Position numbers and translations under genes: made by a program. Positions 16,550 to 23,807 of a stretch of 23,807 nt of DNA are shown here, in pieces; the first letter of the stretch is position 1, and each line of letters begins with the position of its first letter. The notes beneath the pieces are model-generated. The model was not told the origin of the DNA, searched no databases, and saw nothing but the letters and a program-made list of their open reading frames with translations. The stretch is taken from assembly GCA_035630615.1 (NCBI GenBank), contig DASQKI010000099.1, positions 1-23,807 of the forward strand, in the 5' to 3' direction. The DNA comes from DATFRX01 sp035630615. GTDB taxonomy: Bacteria; Actinomycetota; Actinomycetes; Propionibacteriales; Nocardioidaceae.

Positions 16550-17285
16550 CGACGGCGGCGCGGAGTCGATCCGGCTGCACAAGCTGTTGGCCCAGAGCGG
16601 CATCGCGAGCCGGCGCAAGTCCGAGGAGCTGATGCTCGCCGGGCGGGTGACCGTCGACGGCGAGGTGGTGACCCGACTCGGCACCACAGTCGACGCGCGG
16701 CATGCGGTGATCCGAGTCGACGGCGCCCGGCTGCCGCCACGCAGCGACCAGGTCTATGTCGCCGCCAACAAGCCGGTCGGCACGGTGAGCACGATGAGCG
16801 ACCCGCAGGGGCGGCCGACGCTCGCGGATCTCGTCGCAAGCCGGCCGGAGCGGTTGTTTCACGTCGGGCGGCTCGACACCGACACCGACGGGCTGATCCT
16901 GTTGACCAACCACGGCGACCTCGCGCATCGGCTGGCGCACCCGTCGTACGCCGTCGACAAGACCTACGTCGCGCAGGTCGCCGGTGCGATGCGGACGGCG
17001 TCGCTGCGTCGGCTCGAGTCCGGGATCGAGCTCGAGGACGGTCCGGCCGCGGCCGACACGATCCGGGTGCGCGACACCCACGGCGGTCGGACGCTGGTCG
17101 AGCTGACCATCCACGAGGGACGCAACCGAATCGTGCGCCGGATGCTCGACGCGGTGGGCCATCCGGTGCAGCGGCTGACCCGGATCGGCTTCGGCAGCGT
17201 CCGGCTCGGCTCGATGCGTCCGGGGGAGACCCGCGACCTCACCCGAGACGAGCTCGGCGCGCTCCTCGACTCGGTCGACCTCTGA
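16539..17285 (+). CDS. rluB: 23S rRNA pseudouridine synthase RluB
   Basis: This encodes 248 aa from TTG 16539, the only start that keeps the whole S4 domain; the next in-frame ATG (16630) would cut it. The S4 RNA-binding domain spans about 11-60 (IRLHKLLAQSGIASRRKSEE). The pseudouridine synthase domain has the catalytic Asp113 in HVGRLDTDTDGLILLTN and GRNRIVRRM further on. RluB makes pseudouridine 2605 (E. coli numbering) in 23S rRNA. It ends the scp operon; an unusual 48-bp palindrome follows, and the next genes run the other way. Confidence 0.95.
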   Translation: MTSDDGGAESIRLHKLLAQSGIASRRKSEELMLAGRVTVDGEVVTRLGTTVDARHAVIRVDGARLPPRSDQVYVAANKPVGTVSTMSDPQGRPTLADLVASRPERLFHVGRLDTDTDGLILLTNHGDLAHRLAHPSYAVDKTYVAQVAGAMRTASLRRLESGIELEDGPAAADTIRVRDTHGGRTLVELTIHEGRNRIVRRMLDAVGHPVQRLTRIGFGSVRLGSMRPGETRDLTRDELGALLDSVDL

Positions 17286-17292
17286 CGTCAGT

Positions 17293-17340
17293 AGTTGTCA
17301 GGCACATGTTGAGCCAGGGCTCAACATGTGCCTGACAACT
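17293..17340. repeat. 48-bp perfect palindrome, copy 1
   Basis: Two 23-bp arms (17293-17315 and 17318-17340) are perfect reverse complements around a two-base centre. The arm starts AGTTGTCAGGCACATG and ends TTGAGCC. It lies between the convergent rluB and the minus-strand membrane protein, 8 bp past the latter's stop, so it could act as a two-way terminator. No T-run follows on either strand. A closely related copy lies at 18610-18657. Confidence 0.9.
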
Positions 17341-17348
17341 CATGCCGC

Positions 17349-18014
17349 TCAGGTGAGGCCGGTGGGGGCGTCCGTGCCGGTCACCTTCCAGCTGCCGTGC
17401 TGGAGCTCGACGACGTACGTCTGGAGCCACCCGTTGTCGAAGCCGTAGAACGCCGAGACGCTCACGTTTACCTTGTCGCCGTCGGCCAGCAGCCCGAGGG
17501 TGACGGCGGCCTTTGCCGGCTCCGACGTGGTCCCGGACTTCGGAGTCGGGTCTTTGACGACCCAGTTCAGGTGCGTGAGATCGGCGAGCCGTTCGCTGAT
17601 CTCGTCGCGAACGTCGGCCGGGATCGGGTCTCCCGCGACGTGGCCGTTGAAGTCCCATCCGGCGTGCGTGTCGGGCCGAATGGTCACGTACACCTCGTCC
17701 GGCACACCGCCGGCGCCCCAGTCGCTCGTACGCAGGAACCGTTCGAGCGCGACTGAATAGCGCGCCACCGTGCGTTCGTCGGTCGTGTCGGTGGTGACGC
17801 CCGCCGGCCCTCCCGCATCGGGACCGCGCGTGACGCCGACTCCAACCGCGACGACGGCCGCAGTCACCGCCGCCGTAGCCGCCACGGCGAGCCACCCGCG
17901 TCGCCGACGCCGGCTCCGGTCGGCCAGTACGCGACTGATCACGGGCGCGGCGGCGGGGGCACCTGTGGCCCGGTCGTCGAGGGTGTCGCGGACGAGCGCG
18001 TCGAGACGGTTCAT
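17349..18014 (-). CDS. Membrane-anchored partner of the ECF sigma factor (possible anti-sigma)
   Basis: This encodes 221 aa from ATG at 18014 (minus strand), overlapping the sigma stop by four bases. A short cytoplasmic segment of about 35 residues (MNRLDALVRDTLDD, ending in RRRRR) precedes one transmembrane helix at about 41-62. An extracytoplasmic domain of about 150 residues follows, with PDEVYVTIRPDTHAGW, LADLTHLNWVVKD and VVELQHGSWKVTGTD. The position and topology are those of an anti-sigma factor. However, the zinc-binding HxxxCxxC motif is absent and the cytoplasmic part is very short. It may be an anti-sigma of an unrecognised type or simply the sigma's sensor or target. No enzyme motif is seen. 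Confidence 0.8.
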   Translation of the reverse strand: MNRLDALVRDTLDDRATGAPAAAPVISRVLADRSRRRRRGWLAVAATAAVTAAVVAVGVGVTRGPDAGGPAGVTTDTTDERTVARYSVALERFLRTSDWGAGGVPDEVYVTIRPDTHAGWDFNGHVAGDPIPADVRDEISERLADLTHLNWVVKDPTPKSGTTSEPAKAAVTLGLLADGDKVNVSVSAFYGFDNGWLQTYVVELQHGSWKVTGTDAPTGLT

Positions 18015-18547
18015 GAGGTCTCCTCTGGGAGCGGTGCCGGCGTCGGAAGCGGCACGGCGTAGTTGGCGAGGTCGGGATGGCGGCGCAGGGCGGCGAATGC
18101 GCGGGCGGCAAGGCTGCGTACGGTGCCCTGGGCGCAGCCGAGGACGTCGGCGATGTCGGCGTCGCGGAGGTCCGCGTAGTAGCGGAGCACGAGCACCGCG
18201 CGCTGCTGCGCCGGCAGCTCGTGCAGCAGTCGCCAGGCCAGATCGCGGGCGGCGAGGCTCTCCTGGGTGTCGGCCGCGGCGTCGTCGGGGAGTCCGGCCG
18301 GTGCGACCGCGAGCTCGGTCGAGGCGCGACGCCGACGCCACGACTGGTGTTGATTGATCAGGATGCGGCGGACATAGGCGTCCGGACTGCCGGCGCGACT
18401 GACCCGGTCCCACCGGCGATGCGCCCGCAGCAGGGTCTCCTGGACCAGATCCTCGGCCGTGTGAGCGTCACCCGCCAAGAGGTACGCCAGCCGCAGCAAC
18501 GACCCCGTTCGTGCTTCGACGTACCGTGTGAAGTCTGACTCGGCCAT
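18011..18547 (-). CDS. ECF RNA polymerase sigma factor, SigE family
   Basis: This encodes 178 aa from ATG at 18547 on the minus strand, preceded by GGGGAGG; a TTG four codons earlier overlaps that site and is less likely. Region 2 spans about 8-72 (GSLLRLAYLLAGDAHTAEDL, then VQETLLRAHRRW and DAYVRRILINQHQSW). Region 4 spans about 105-155 (LPAQQRAVLVLRYYADLRDA, DIADVLGCAQGTVRSLAARA). Regions 1.1 and 3 are absent, as in all ECF factors. The opening FTRYVEARTGSLLRLAYLL fits the actinobacterial SigE-type family. CGTCTA (minus strand, 18576-18571) upstream could be an autoregulated -10. It is coupled to the membrane partner by an ATGA overlap. Confidence 0.93.
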   Translation of the reverse strand: MAESDFTRYVEARTGSLLRLAYLLAGDAHTAEDLVQETLLRAHRRWDRVSRAGSPDAYVRRILINQHQSWRRRRASTELAVAPAGLPDDAAADTQESLAARDLAWRLLHELPAQQRAVLVLRYYADLRDADIADVLGCAQGTVRSLAARAFAALRRHPDLANYAVPLPTPAPLPEETS

Positions 18548-18609
18548 GATCCTCCCCAATGCCTACCCCTTAGACGCGGTGAACCTTCCGATCCGCTGCA
18601 TCCAGATCG

Positions 18610-18657
18610 AGTTGTCAGGCATATGTAGAGCCCTGGCTCAACATATGCCTGACAAGT
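18610..18657. repeat. 48-bp near-perfect palindrome, copy 2
   Basis: Arms at 18610-18632 and 18635-18657 pair at 21 of 23 positions around a two-base centre. The arm starts AGTTGTCAGGCATATG. Compared with copy 1, position 13 of the left arm changed C to T while its partner in the right arm changed G to A, so pairing is kept. It lies in the divergent gap between the sigma gene and aroH, 62 bp before the sigma start, where a terminator would not be needed. Confidence 0.88.
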
Positions 18658-18757
18658 CACACGGGATCGAAGCGCGGACGGCCAGCGGGACCGCGATGTC
18701 GCCTGGGTAGGGTGTCCGGAGCCGATGTCCATGCACGTCGCGAGGGGAGAACCGCTG

Positions 18758-19156
18758 ATGGCCGTGCGCGCGATCCGGGGCGCGACGCAGCTCGAGCGCG
18801 ACGACCGCGATCACCTGCTGGAGCGGGTCAGCGAGCTCATGGCGATGGTGCTCGACGACAACGAACTCGACGCCGACCAGCTGATCAGCGTGATCTTCAC
18901 CGCGACCGATGACGTGCACTCGGAGTTTCCGGCCTACGCGGCCCGTCGGCTCGGCCTGGTCGATGTCCCGCTGCTGTGCGCGCGAGAGCTCCAGATCGAG
19001 GGCAGCCTGCCGCGGATCGTGCGGGTCATGGCGCACGTCGACACCGACGTGACCCGGTCGGAGATCACGCACGTCTATCTCCACGGCGCGGCCAGCCTCC
19101 GTCGTGATCTCGCCCGGGTCGCGTCGCATGACGACGCGCCCAAAACACGGTCATGA
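18758..19156 (+). CDS. aroH: Chorismate mutase, AroH type
   Basis: This encodes 132 aa from ATG 18758 with GAGGGGAG at 18742-18749; an ATG at 18725 would add 11 residues not found in the family. It converts chorismate to prephenate, the first step towards tyrosine and phenylalanine. The protein follows Bacillus subtilis AroH throughout: VRAIRGAT with Arg7, Cys74 and Glu77 in CARE, Arg89 in RIVRVM, Tyr107 in HVYLHGA and Arg115/116 in SLRRDL. These are the known active-site positions within one residue. It is coupled by ATGA to tyrA, which uses its product. TAGGGT at 18708-18713 is a possible -10. Confidence 0.95.
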   Translation: MAVRAIRGATQLERDDRDHLLERVSELMAMVLDDNELDADQLISVIFTATDDVHSEFPAYAARRLGLVDVPLLCARELQIEGSLPRIVRVMAHVDTDVTRSEITHVYLHGAASLRRDLARVASHDDAPKTRS

Positions 19157-20223
19157 GCGAGGCGGCTCCGATCGGCCCGGTGCTGATCGTCGGGGCTGGG
19201 CTGATCGGCACGTCGGTCGGGCTCGCGCTGCGTCGCGGCGGCATCGACGTCCACCTCACCGACAAGGACGACAACAACCTGGCCCGGGCCGAGTCGATCG
19301 GCGCCGGTGTCGCCGCACCGCTCGATCGGCCCGGACTCGTGGTCGCGGCCGTTCCGCCGGACCATCTCGGCGAGACCGTCGTCGACGCCCTCGAGCGGTT
19401 CGCCAACGCTTACGTCACCGATGTCGGCAGCGTGAAGACCGCGCCGCTGGCGTACGTACTCCGCTCGACCGCCGATCTCTCGCGCTACGTCGGGGGGCAC
19501 CCGATGGCGGGCAGTGAGCGGTCCGGACCGGCGGCAGCGGCCGCGAACCTTTTCGAAGGCCGCGCCTGGGCGGTGACTCCGCATGTCGGGGCACGACCCG
19601 AGGCGGTCCAGGCCGTACGGGCGCTGGCGACCGCCTGCGGGGCATCGCCGGTCGAGCTGAGTCCGGAGGACCACGACGCGGCCGTCGCCGAGGTGTCGCA
19701 CCTTCCGCATCTGATGGCGGTGTTGGCGGCGGCCCGACTGATCGAGGCGCCCCACCGGCACCTGTCGTTGTCGGGCCAGGGGCTACGCGACGTGACCCGC
19801 GTCGCGGCCGGCGATCCGTCGCTGTGGCGCCAGATCGTCTCGGCCAACTCCGAGCCACTGCGTGGCCTGCTGCTTGCCGTACGTGACGACGTCGACCGGC
19901 TGCTCGCGGGCCTCGAGGACCCGGCATCGCCGCACGTCGTCGACCTGCTGCGCAAGGGCGCCGCCGGCCGCGAGCTCATCCCGGGCAAGCACGGCAAACC
20001 GACACCGGCGCAGACGATTGTGTACGTCGCGGTACCCGACCGACCGGGCGAATTGGCCCGCCTGTTCGCCGATGCGGGACAATCGGGTGTCAACGTCGAA
20101 GACCTCCACATCGACCACGATCCGGCCCGACCGGTCGGCTTGGTCGAAATCGTCGTGGATGCGTCGTCGGCGGAGCGGTTGATGACATCGCTGACTGCCC
20201 AGGGGTGGTCGGTCCACCGGTGA
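19153..20223 (+). CDS. tyrA: Prephenate dehydrogenase with ACT domain
   Basis: This encodes 356 aa from ATG 19153. It oxidatively decarboxylates prephenate to 4-hydroxyphenylpyruvate for tyrosine synthesis. The NAD-binding GAGLIG is at 14-19 and GGHPMAGSERSG, the substrate region, at 114-125. The helical dimerisation domain follows with SHLPHLMAVLAA. A C-terminal ACT domain (about 287-356, TIVYVAVPDRPGELARLFAD) suggests allosteric control, probably by tyrosine. Whether the enzyme also accepts arogenate cannot be told from sequence. Confidence 0.95.
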   Translation: MSEAAPIGPVLIVGAGLIGTSVGLALRRGGIDVHLTDKDDNNLARAESIGAGVAAPLDRPGLVVAAVPPDHLGETVVDALERFANAYVTDVGSVKTAPLAYVLRSTADLSRYVGGHPMAGSERSGPAAAAANLFEGRAWAVTPHVGARPEAVQAVRALATACGASPVELSPEDHDAAVAEVSHLPHLMAVLAAARLIEAPHRHLSLSGQGLRDVTRVAAGDPSLWRQIVSANSEPLRGLLLAVRDDVDRLLAGLEDPASPHVVDLLRKGAAGRELIPGKHGKPTPAQTIVYVAVPDRPGELARLFADAGQSGVNVEDLHIDHDPARPVGLVEIVVDASSAERLMTSLTAQGWSVHR

Positions 20224-20236
20224 AGGGACGGATCGT

Positions 20237-20944
20237 ATGAGCACGCTCGGGTCACGCGGGCGCGACATCGTGATCGCGGTCGACGGTCCGTCCGGCTCCG
20301 GCAAGTCGTCGACCGCCAGGGGCGTGGCCAAGCGGCTGCGCATGCGCTATCTCGACACGGGGGCGATGTACCGCGCCGTGACCTGGGCGCTGCTGCAACG
20401 CGGCGTCGACGTCGACGACTCCGAGGCGATCGCCGCAGCCGCTGCGGACGTACGGCTCGACGTCGGCACCGATCCGGCTCGGCCGACGATCGACGCCGAC
20501 GGTACCGACGTCGCCGGCCCCATCCGCGGTCCGCAGGTAACCGCGTCGGTCAGTGCCGTCAGTGCCGTACCAGACGTACGCAGGCTGCTGGTCGACCTGC
20601 AGCGCGAGCTGATCGGCGCCGGCGGCATCGTCGTCGAGGGGCGCGACATCGGCGCTGTCGTGGCGCCCGACGCCGAGCTCAAGATCTTCCTCACGGCCGA
20701 CTCGGCACAGCGCGCCGCTCGCCGTCATGCCGAGGTCGGGGGAGCGCCGGAACACGTGGCCACGACCGAAGCCGACCTGGCTCGACGCGACACGCTCGAC
20801 TCGACCCGCGCCGCCTCGCCGTTGACCCAGGCAGCCGACGCCGTCGTCGTCGACACGACCGACGTGGGATTGGACGAGGTGATCGACCGGATCGCCGACA
20901 TGGTCGCCGCGCGGCGGGCCGAGGCAGGTGTCGGACGGGGATGA
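20237..20944 (+). CDS. cmk: Cytidylate kinase
   Basis: This encodes 235 aa from ATG 20237, 13 bp after tyrA. It phosphorylates CMP and dCMP with ATP. The P-loop GPSGSGKSS begins at residue 17 and YLDTGAMYRA at 38-47. The stretch VVEGRDIGAVVAPDAELKIF and the lid LTADSAQRAARRHAE are also diagnostic. The length is usual. It is coupled by ATGA to plsC. Together with PyrG in this window it supplies cytidine nucleotides, which CDP-diacylglycerol lipid synthesis also needs. Confidence 0.96.
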   Translation: MSTLGSRGRDIVIAVDGPSGSGKSSTARGVAKRLRMRYLDTGAMYRAVTWALLQRGVDVDDSEAIAAAAADVRLDVGTDPARPTIDADGTDVAGPIRGPQVTASVSAVSAVPDVRRLLVDLQRELIGAGGIVVEGRDIGAVVAPDAELKIFLTADSAQRAARRHAEVGGAPEHVATTEADLARRDTLDSTRAASPLTQAADAVVVDTTDVGLDEVIDRIADMVAARRAEAGVGRG

Positions 20945-21705
20945 GTCAATCGCATCGAGACCTCCCACCGACCAACGACGTCGGGACGCTGCGCGACTGG
21001 GTGCTTCGGGTCGGGCGGCCGCCAGTGTCCTGGCTGATACACCGGTGGTACGACGTCCACGTCCACCGCGACGACCTGATGCCAAGGACCGGGCCGGTGT
21101 TGCTGGCGCCCAACCATGTCGGCTACCTCGACGGCCCACTGTTGGTGGTCACGGCGGCTCGACCGGTGCACGCGATGATCAAGCGCGAGATGTTCACCGG
21201 GGCGTTCAGGCATGTGCTCAACGCCGGTGGCCAGATCCCGCTCGACCGGTTCAACGTCGACGCCCACGCGGTCAAGCTCGCGGTCCGGGTGCTGCGAGAC
21301 GGCAAGGTCCTGGCGATTTATCCTGAGGGCAGCCGCGGCGCCGGTGACGGCCGATTCGTCAAGCGCGGCTGGGCCTACCTCGCGATGGTGACCGGCGCGC
21401 CGGTCGTGCCGGTCGCCGTCTTCGGCAGCCGACTTCCGGGTACGTCGGTCAGCGCATTGCCGCCGCGTGGACAGCGCGTCGACGTCGTATACGGCGAGCC
21501 GATTGCGGTGTCGCCCCAATCATGGCCACGTCGGTCGAGCGACGTCTTCGCGTTGACCGCTGACCTGCAGAAGCAGTTTCGAGAGCACATCGAACGCGCC
21601 CAGCAAGACTACAACGGCGTCCTGCCGGGAGCGGCTCCCGACGCCGAGGGACCCGAGCCGGGCTCGATCTCGTCCGACGACACCGTCACGGGTGACAAGC
21701 CGTGA
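20941..21705 (+). CDS. plsC: 1-acyl-sn-glycerol-3-phosphate acyltransferase (PlsC family)
   Basis: This encodes 254 aa from ATG 20941, overlapping the cmk stop. The catalytic HX4D motif is NHVGYLD (His59, Asp64) and the substrate motif is YPEGSRGAGDG at 127-137; GAPVVPVAVFG follows. The family adds an acyl chain to lysophosphatidic acid at the membrane. No clear transmembrane helix is seen; the N-terminal 35 residues may be membrane-associated. The acidic tail after about 215 looks disordered. The cmk-plsC-der order is common in Streptomyces and Nocardioides relatives. The exact acyl acceptor is inferred. Confidence 0.9.
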   Translation: MSQSHRDLPPTNDVGTLRDWVLRVGRPPVSWLIHRWYDVHVHRDDLMPRTGPVLLAPNHVGYLDGPLLVVTAARPVHAMIKREMFTGAFRHVLNAGGQIPLDRFNVDAHAVKLAVRVLRDGKVLAIYPEGSRGAGDGRFVKRGWAYLAMVTGAPVVPVAVFGSRLPGTSVSALPPRGQRVDVVYGEPIAVSPQSWPRRSSDVFALTADLQKQFREHIERAQQDYNGVLPGAAPDAEGPEPGSISSDDTVTGDKP

Positions 21706-23057
21706 CCTCGATCGACGCCGAGCAGCCGACCGAGTCCGGTCCGGCCCAGCGGCCCGTGCTCGCGGTCGTGGGGCGGCCCAACGTCGGCAAGTCGACCCTG
21801 GTCAATCGGCTCCTCGGCCGCCGAGCCGCCGTCGTCGAGGACGTCCCGGGCGTGACCCGAGATCGGGTCACCTATGACGCCTCGTGGAGCGGGCGGGAGT
21901 TTACCGTCGTCGATACCGGCGGTTGGGACCCCGACGCTCGCGGCCTAGGCGAACAGATCACGGGCCAAGCCGAGCTGGCCGCGAGCGCCGCGGATGCCGT
22001 GCTCTTCGTCGTCGACTCGACCGTCGGCGTGACCGACTCCGACGAGGCCGTCGTCCGCATCCTGCGCCGGTCCGGCCGGCCGGTGATCCTGGCTGCCAAC
22101 AAGGTCGACGACGAACGCGGCGAGGCCGAGGCCACCGCATTGTGGTCCCTCGGGATCGGCGAGCCCTATCCCGTGTCGGCTCTGCACGGCCGGGGGAGTG
22201 GCGATCTCCTCGACGCCATCGTCGCGGCCCTGCCCGAGGCGCCGACGGTGGTCGAAGACGATGGGGGGCCGCGACGAGTCGCCATCGTCGGCAAGCCGAA
22301 TGTGGGCAAGTCCAGCCTGCTCAATCGGCTCGCCGGCACCGAGCGGGTCGTTGTCGACTCCGTGGCGGGCACGACCGTCGACCCCGTCGACGAGCTGGTG
22401 TCGCTGGCCGGCCGGACCTGGCGGTTCATCGACACCGCGGGCATCCGGCGCCGGGTCCGCGAGGCATCCGGGCACGAGTACTACGCGAGCCTCCGGACCC
22501 AGACGGCGATCGAACGCGCCGAGGTGGCCGCCGTCGTCGTCGACGCGGGACAGCCGCTGTCGGAGCAGGACCAACGCATCATCGCCTCCGTCGCCGAGGC
22601 GGGTCGAGCGCTGGTGCTCGTGTTCAACAAGTGGGACCTCGCCGACTCCGACCGCCGGCCCATGCTGGAGCGGGAGATCGAACGCGAGTTGGCCCGCGTG
22701 TGGTGGGCCCCTCGGATCAACGTCACCGCACGTACCGGCTGGCACATCGATCGCCTCGTACCCGCGCTCGACGCCGCGTTGGAGGGTTGGTCCACGCGCG
22801 TCCCGACCGGCGCTTTGAACGCCTTCCTGGGTCGGCTCGTCGCGGAGCTTCCACATCCGGTGCGGGGCGGCAAGCAGCCCAAGGTGATGTTCGGGACCCA
22901 GGCACAGGCGATGCCCCCCACGTTCATCCTGTTCACGTCGGGCCGTCTGGAGCCGTCGTACCTGCGGTTCATCGAGCGCCGGCTGCGTGAGGAGTACGGC
23001 TTCGTCGGCACGCCGTTGCATTTGCGGCAGCGGGCCCGTCAGAAGCGGCGCCGCTGA
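21702..23057 (+). CDS. der: Ribosome-associated GTPase Der (EngA)
   Basis: This encodes 451 aa from GTG 21702, overlapping the plsC stop (GTGA). Der has two GTPase domains in tandem and assists 50S assembly. The first P-loop GRPNVGKS is at 24-31 with DTGG as G3 and NKVD as G4; the second GKPNVGKS is at 197-204 with DTAG and NKWD. The C-terminal KH-like domain includes KVMFGTQAQAMPPTFILFTS and YLRFIERRLREEYGF. The extreme C-terminus is basic (RQRARQKRRR). All G motifs are intact. It probably ends the aroH-tyrA-cmk-plsC-der transcript. Confidence 0.97.
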   Translation: MTSIDAEQPTESGPAQRPVLAVVGRPNVGKSTLVNRLLGRRAAVVEDVPGVTRDRVTYDASWSGREFTVVDTGGWDPDARGLGEQITGQAELAASAADAVLFVVDSTVGVTDSDEAVVRILRRSGRPVILAANKVDDERGEAEATALWSLGIGEPYPVSALHGRGSGDLLDAIVAALPEAPTVVEDDGGPRRVAIVGKPNVGKSSLLNRLAGTERVVVDSVAGTTVDPVDELVSLAGRTWRFIDTAGIRRRVREASGHEYYASLRTQTAIERAEVAAVVVDAGQPLSEQDQRIIASVAEAGRALVLVFNKWDLADSDRRPMLEREIERELARVWWAPRINVTARTGWHIDRLVPALDAALEGWSTRVPTGALNAFLGRLVAELPHPVRGGKQPKVMFGTQAQAMPPTFILFTSGRLEPSYLRFIERRLREEYGFVGTPLHLRQRARQKRRR

Positions 23058-23131
23058 GTTCACCCTGTCCGGGCGAGGCCGACTCTGCCGCGTGGGCTCA
23101 GGATCGAGGTGAGGATCGACCCGGAGGTTCC

Positions 23132-23614
23132 ATGTCCGAGGATAAGATGATCGAGATCGTGCAAGAGGCGATGGCCGATCAAGGCATCGATGACGAGGTC
23201 ACCGCCGTGGGAGAGTTCCTTCCGCGGGGGACCGTCGGCGCTGGTGAGATCGGTGGGCTGGTCGGTAGCAGCGCGGGCGACCTGGCCGGAAACTTCGCCG
23301 GCTCGATCGCCGGCGCCGCGGGATTCATCGCCGGCATGCGCCGGCAGCAGGCGGCGTCAGGGCTGCCCAGGCGGATGCTGGTCGGGGTCTCACCGAAGGC
23401 CGTGTACGGCTTCGTCGAACACACGCGGCACAAGGAGCCTGGCGGGCTGGTCTTCCGGGCGCCGCGTGACAAGCTGACGGTCAAAGTCCACCAGCGCCTC
23501 AACGTACGCGTACTCGAGCTGATCGAGGACGACACTGGCGCAGCGATCGAACTCGAGGGGAGTCGGATACCGGTGACCCACGCCAACGACGTGTTCAAGG
23601 CGCTGGGGCACTGA
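23132..23614 (+). CDS. Unrecognised glycine-rich protein
   Basis: This encodes 160 aa from ATG 23132 with GGAGG at 23123-23127. I do not recognise a named family. Residues 1-30 are an acidic amphipathic stretch. Residues about 34-70 are rich in G and A with repeated small-xxx-small spacing (GEIGGLVGSSAGDLAG, then AGSIAGAAGFIAGM), like a helix that packs against membrane or against itself. Residues about 80-145 look beta-rich (RMLVGVSPKAVYGFVEH, LVFRAPRDKLTVKV, RVLELIEDDTGAAIEL), possibly a PH-like barrel. It stands alone between der and a tRNA gene. No catalytic motif is seen; a membrane-peripheral role is only a guess. Confidence 0.75.
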   Translation: MSEDKMIEIVQEAMADQGIDDEVTAVGEFLPRGTVGAGEIGGLVGSSAGDLAGNFAGSIAGAAGFIAGMRRQQAASGLPRRMLVGVSPKAVYGFVEHTRHKEPGGLVFRAPRDKLTVKVHQRLNVRVLELIEDDTGAAIELEGSRIPVTHANDVFKALGH

Positions 23615-23688
23615 GGACGGTCTGGGTTGTCCTAGGAGCCCGGGGGAGAGCGCCATCGGCCCGCCGCTCGGGTCGCCGAACCCTGCGC

Positions 23689-23722
23689 TAGGCTGGCCGC
23701 GCTCGCCGGCCACTGGCCGGCG
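23689..23722 (+). promoter_or_regulatory. tRNA-Pro -10 candidate and abutting palindrome
   Basis: TAGGCT at 23689-23694 is a typical actinobacterial -10; the -35 is weak. CGCCGGCCA (23704-23712) and TGGCCGGCG (23714-23722) form a perfect dyad around one base, ending four bases before the tRNA. It could terminate the upstream gene, or form a leader stem for 5' processing of the tRNA. Confidence 0.5.
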
Positions 23723-23726
23723 ATAT

Positions 23727-23803
<77 letters not shown>

Positions 23804-23807
23804 GCAT

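Noticed and set aside
17343..17756. A plus-strand frame of 142 codons antisense to the membrane partner
   Set aside because: It has no ribosome-binding site or motif and mirrors the coding pattern of the minus-strand gene.
17286..18760. Insertion sequence carrying the sigma genes
   Set aside because: There is no transposase, and I see no target-site duplication outside the palindromes; only the weaker repeat-flanked-module description is supported.

Overview
This is a GC-rich, single-contig stretch of chromosomal DNA from an actinobacterium. The actinobacterial 5S rRNA, the gene order TPR protein-tlyA-nadK-recN-steA-steB-pyrG-nudix-xerD-parA-scpA-scpB-rluB-cmk-der (the order known from Mycobacterium Rv1691-Rv1713), frequent GTG/TTG starts and four-base NTGA gene overlaps all point there. 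ald between the nudix gene and xerD, plsC between cmk and der, and aroH-tyrA before cmk suggest the Nocardioides/Propionibacteriales side. That placement is an inference from synteny.

Layout. 1-632: end of an rRNA operon (3' part of 23S, spacer, 5S, strong UUCG hairpin terminator). 707-5847: TPR protein, a small OB-fold SSB-like protein, a short Rv1693-like protein, then tlyA, nadK and recN. 5911-8896: steA, steB and a short MraY/WecA-like membrane protein, probably a cell-envelope/division operon. 9004-11348: pyrG and a Nudix hydrolase, with a perfect dyad at the pyrG promoter. 11494-13574: ald, preceded by three helically phased direct repeats, then xerD, which has no standard start codon and probably begins at CTG. 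13575-13889: a gene-free gap with an intrinsic terminator and a clear promoter with a dyad in its spacer. 13890-17285: parA, a ribbon-helix-helix-like protein, scpA, scpB and rluB, a chromosome-organisation operon. 17286-18757: a minus-strand ECF sigma factor plus membrane-anchored partner, bracketed by two related 48-bp palindromes. 18758-23057: aroH, tyrA, cmk, plsC and der in one tightly packed operon. 23132-23614: an unrecognised glycine-rich protein. 23727-23803: tRNA-Pro(GGG) with encoded CCA.

Most of the window is conserved housekeeping: rRNA modification (TlyA, RluB), NADP and CTP supply (NadK, PyrG), DNA repair and segregation (RecN, XerD, ParA, ScpAB), septation (SteAB), aromatic amino acid and phospholipid synthesis, and ribosome assembly (Der). 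I see no CRISPR array, transposase, prophage or obvious defence island. The best candidates for something undescribed are the twin covarying palindromes flanking the sigma module, the ParA/RHH-like/ScpAB cassette with a dyad in its promoter, the short MraY-like protein attached to steAB, and the probable CTG start of xerD.
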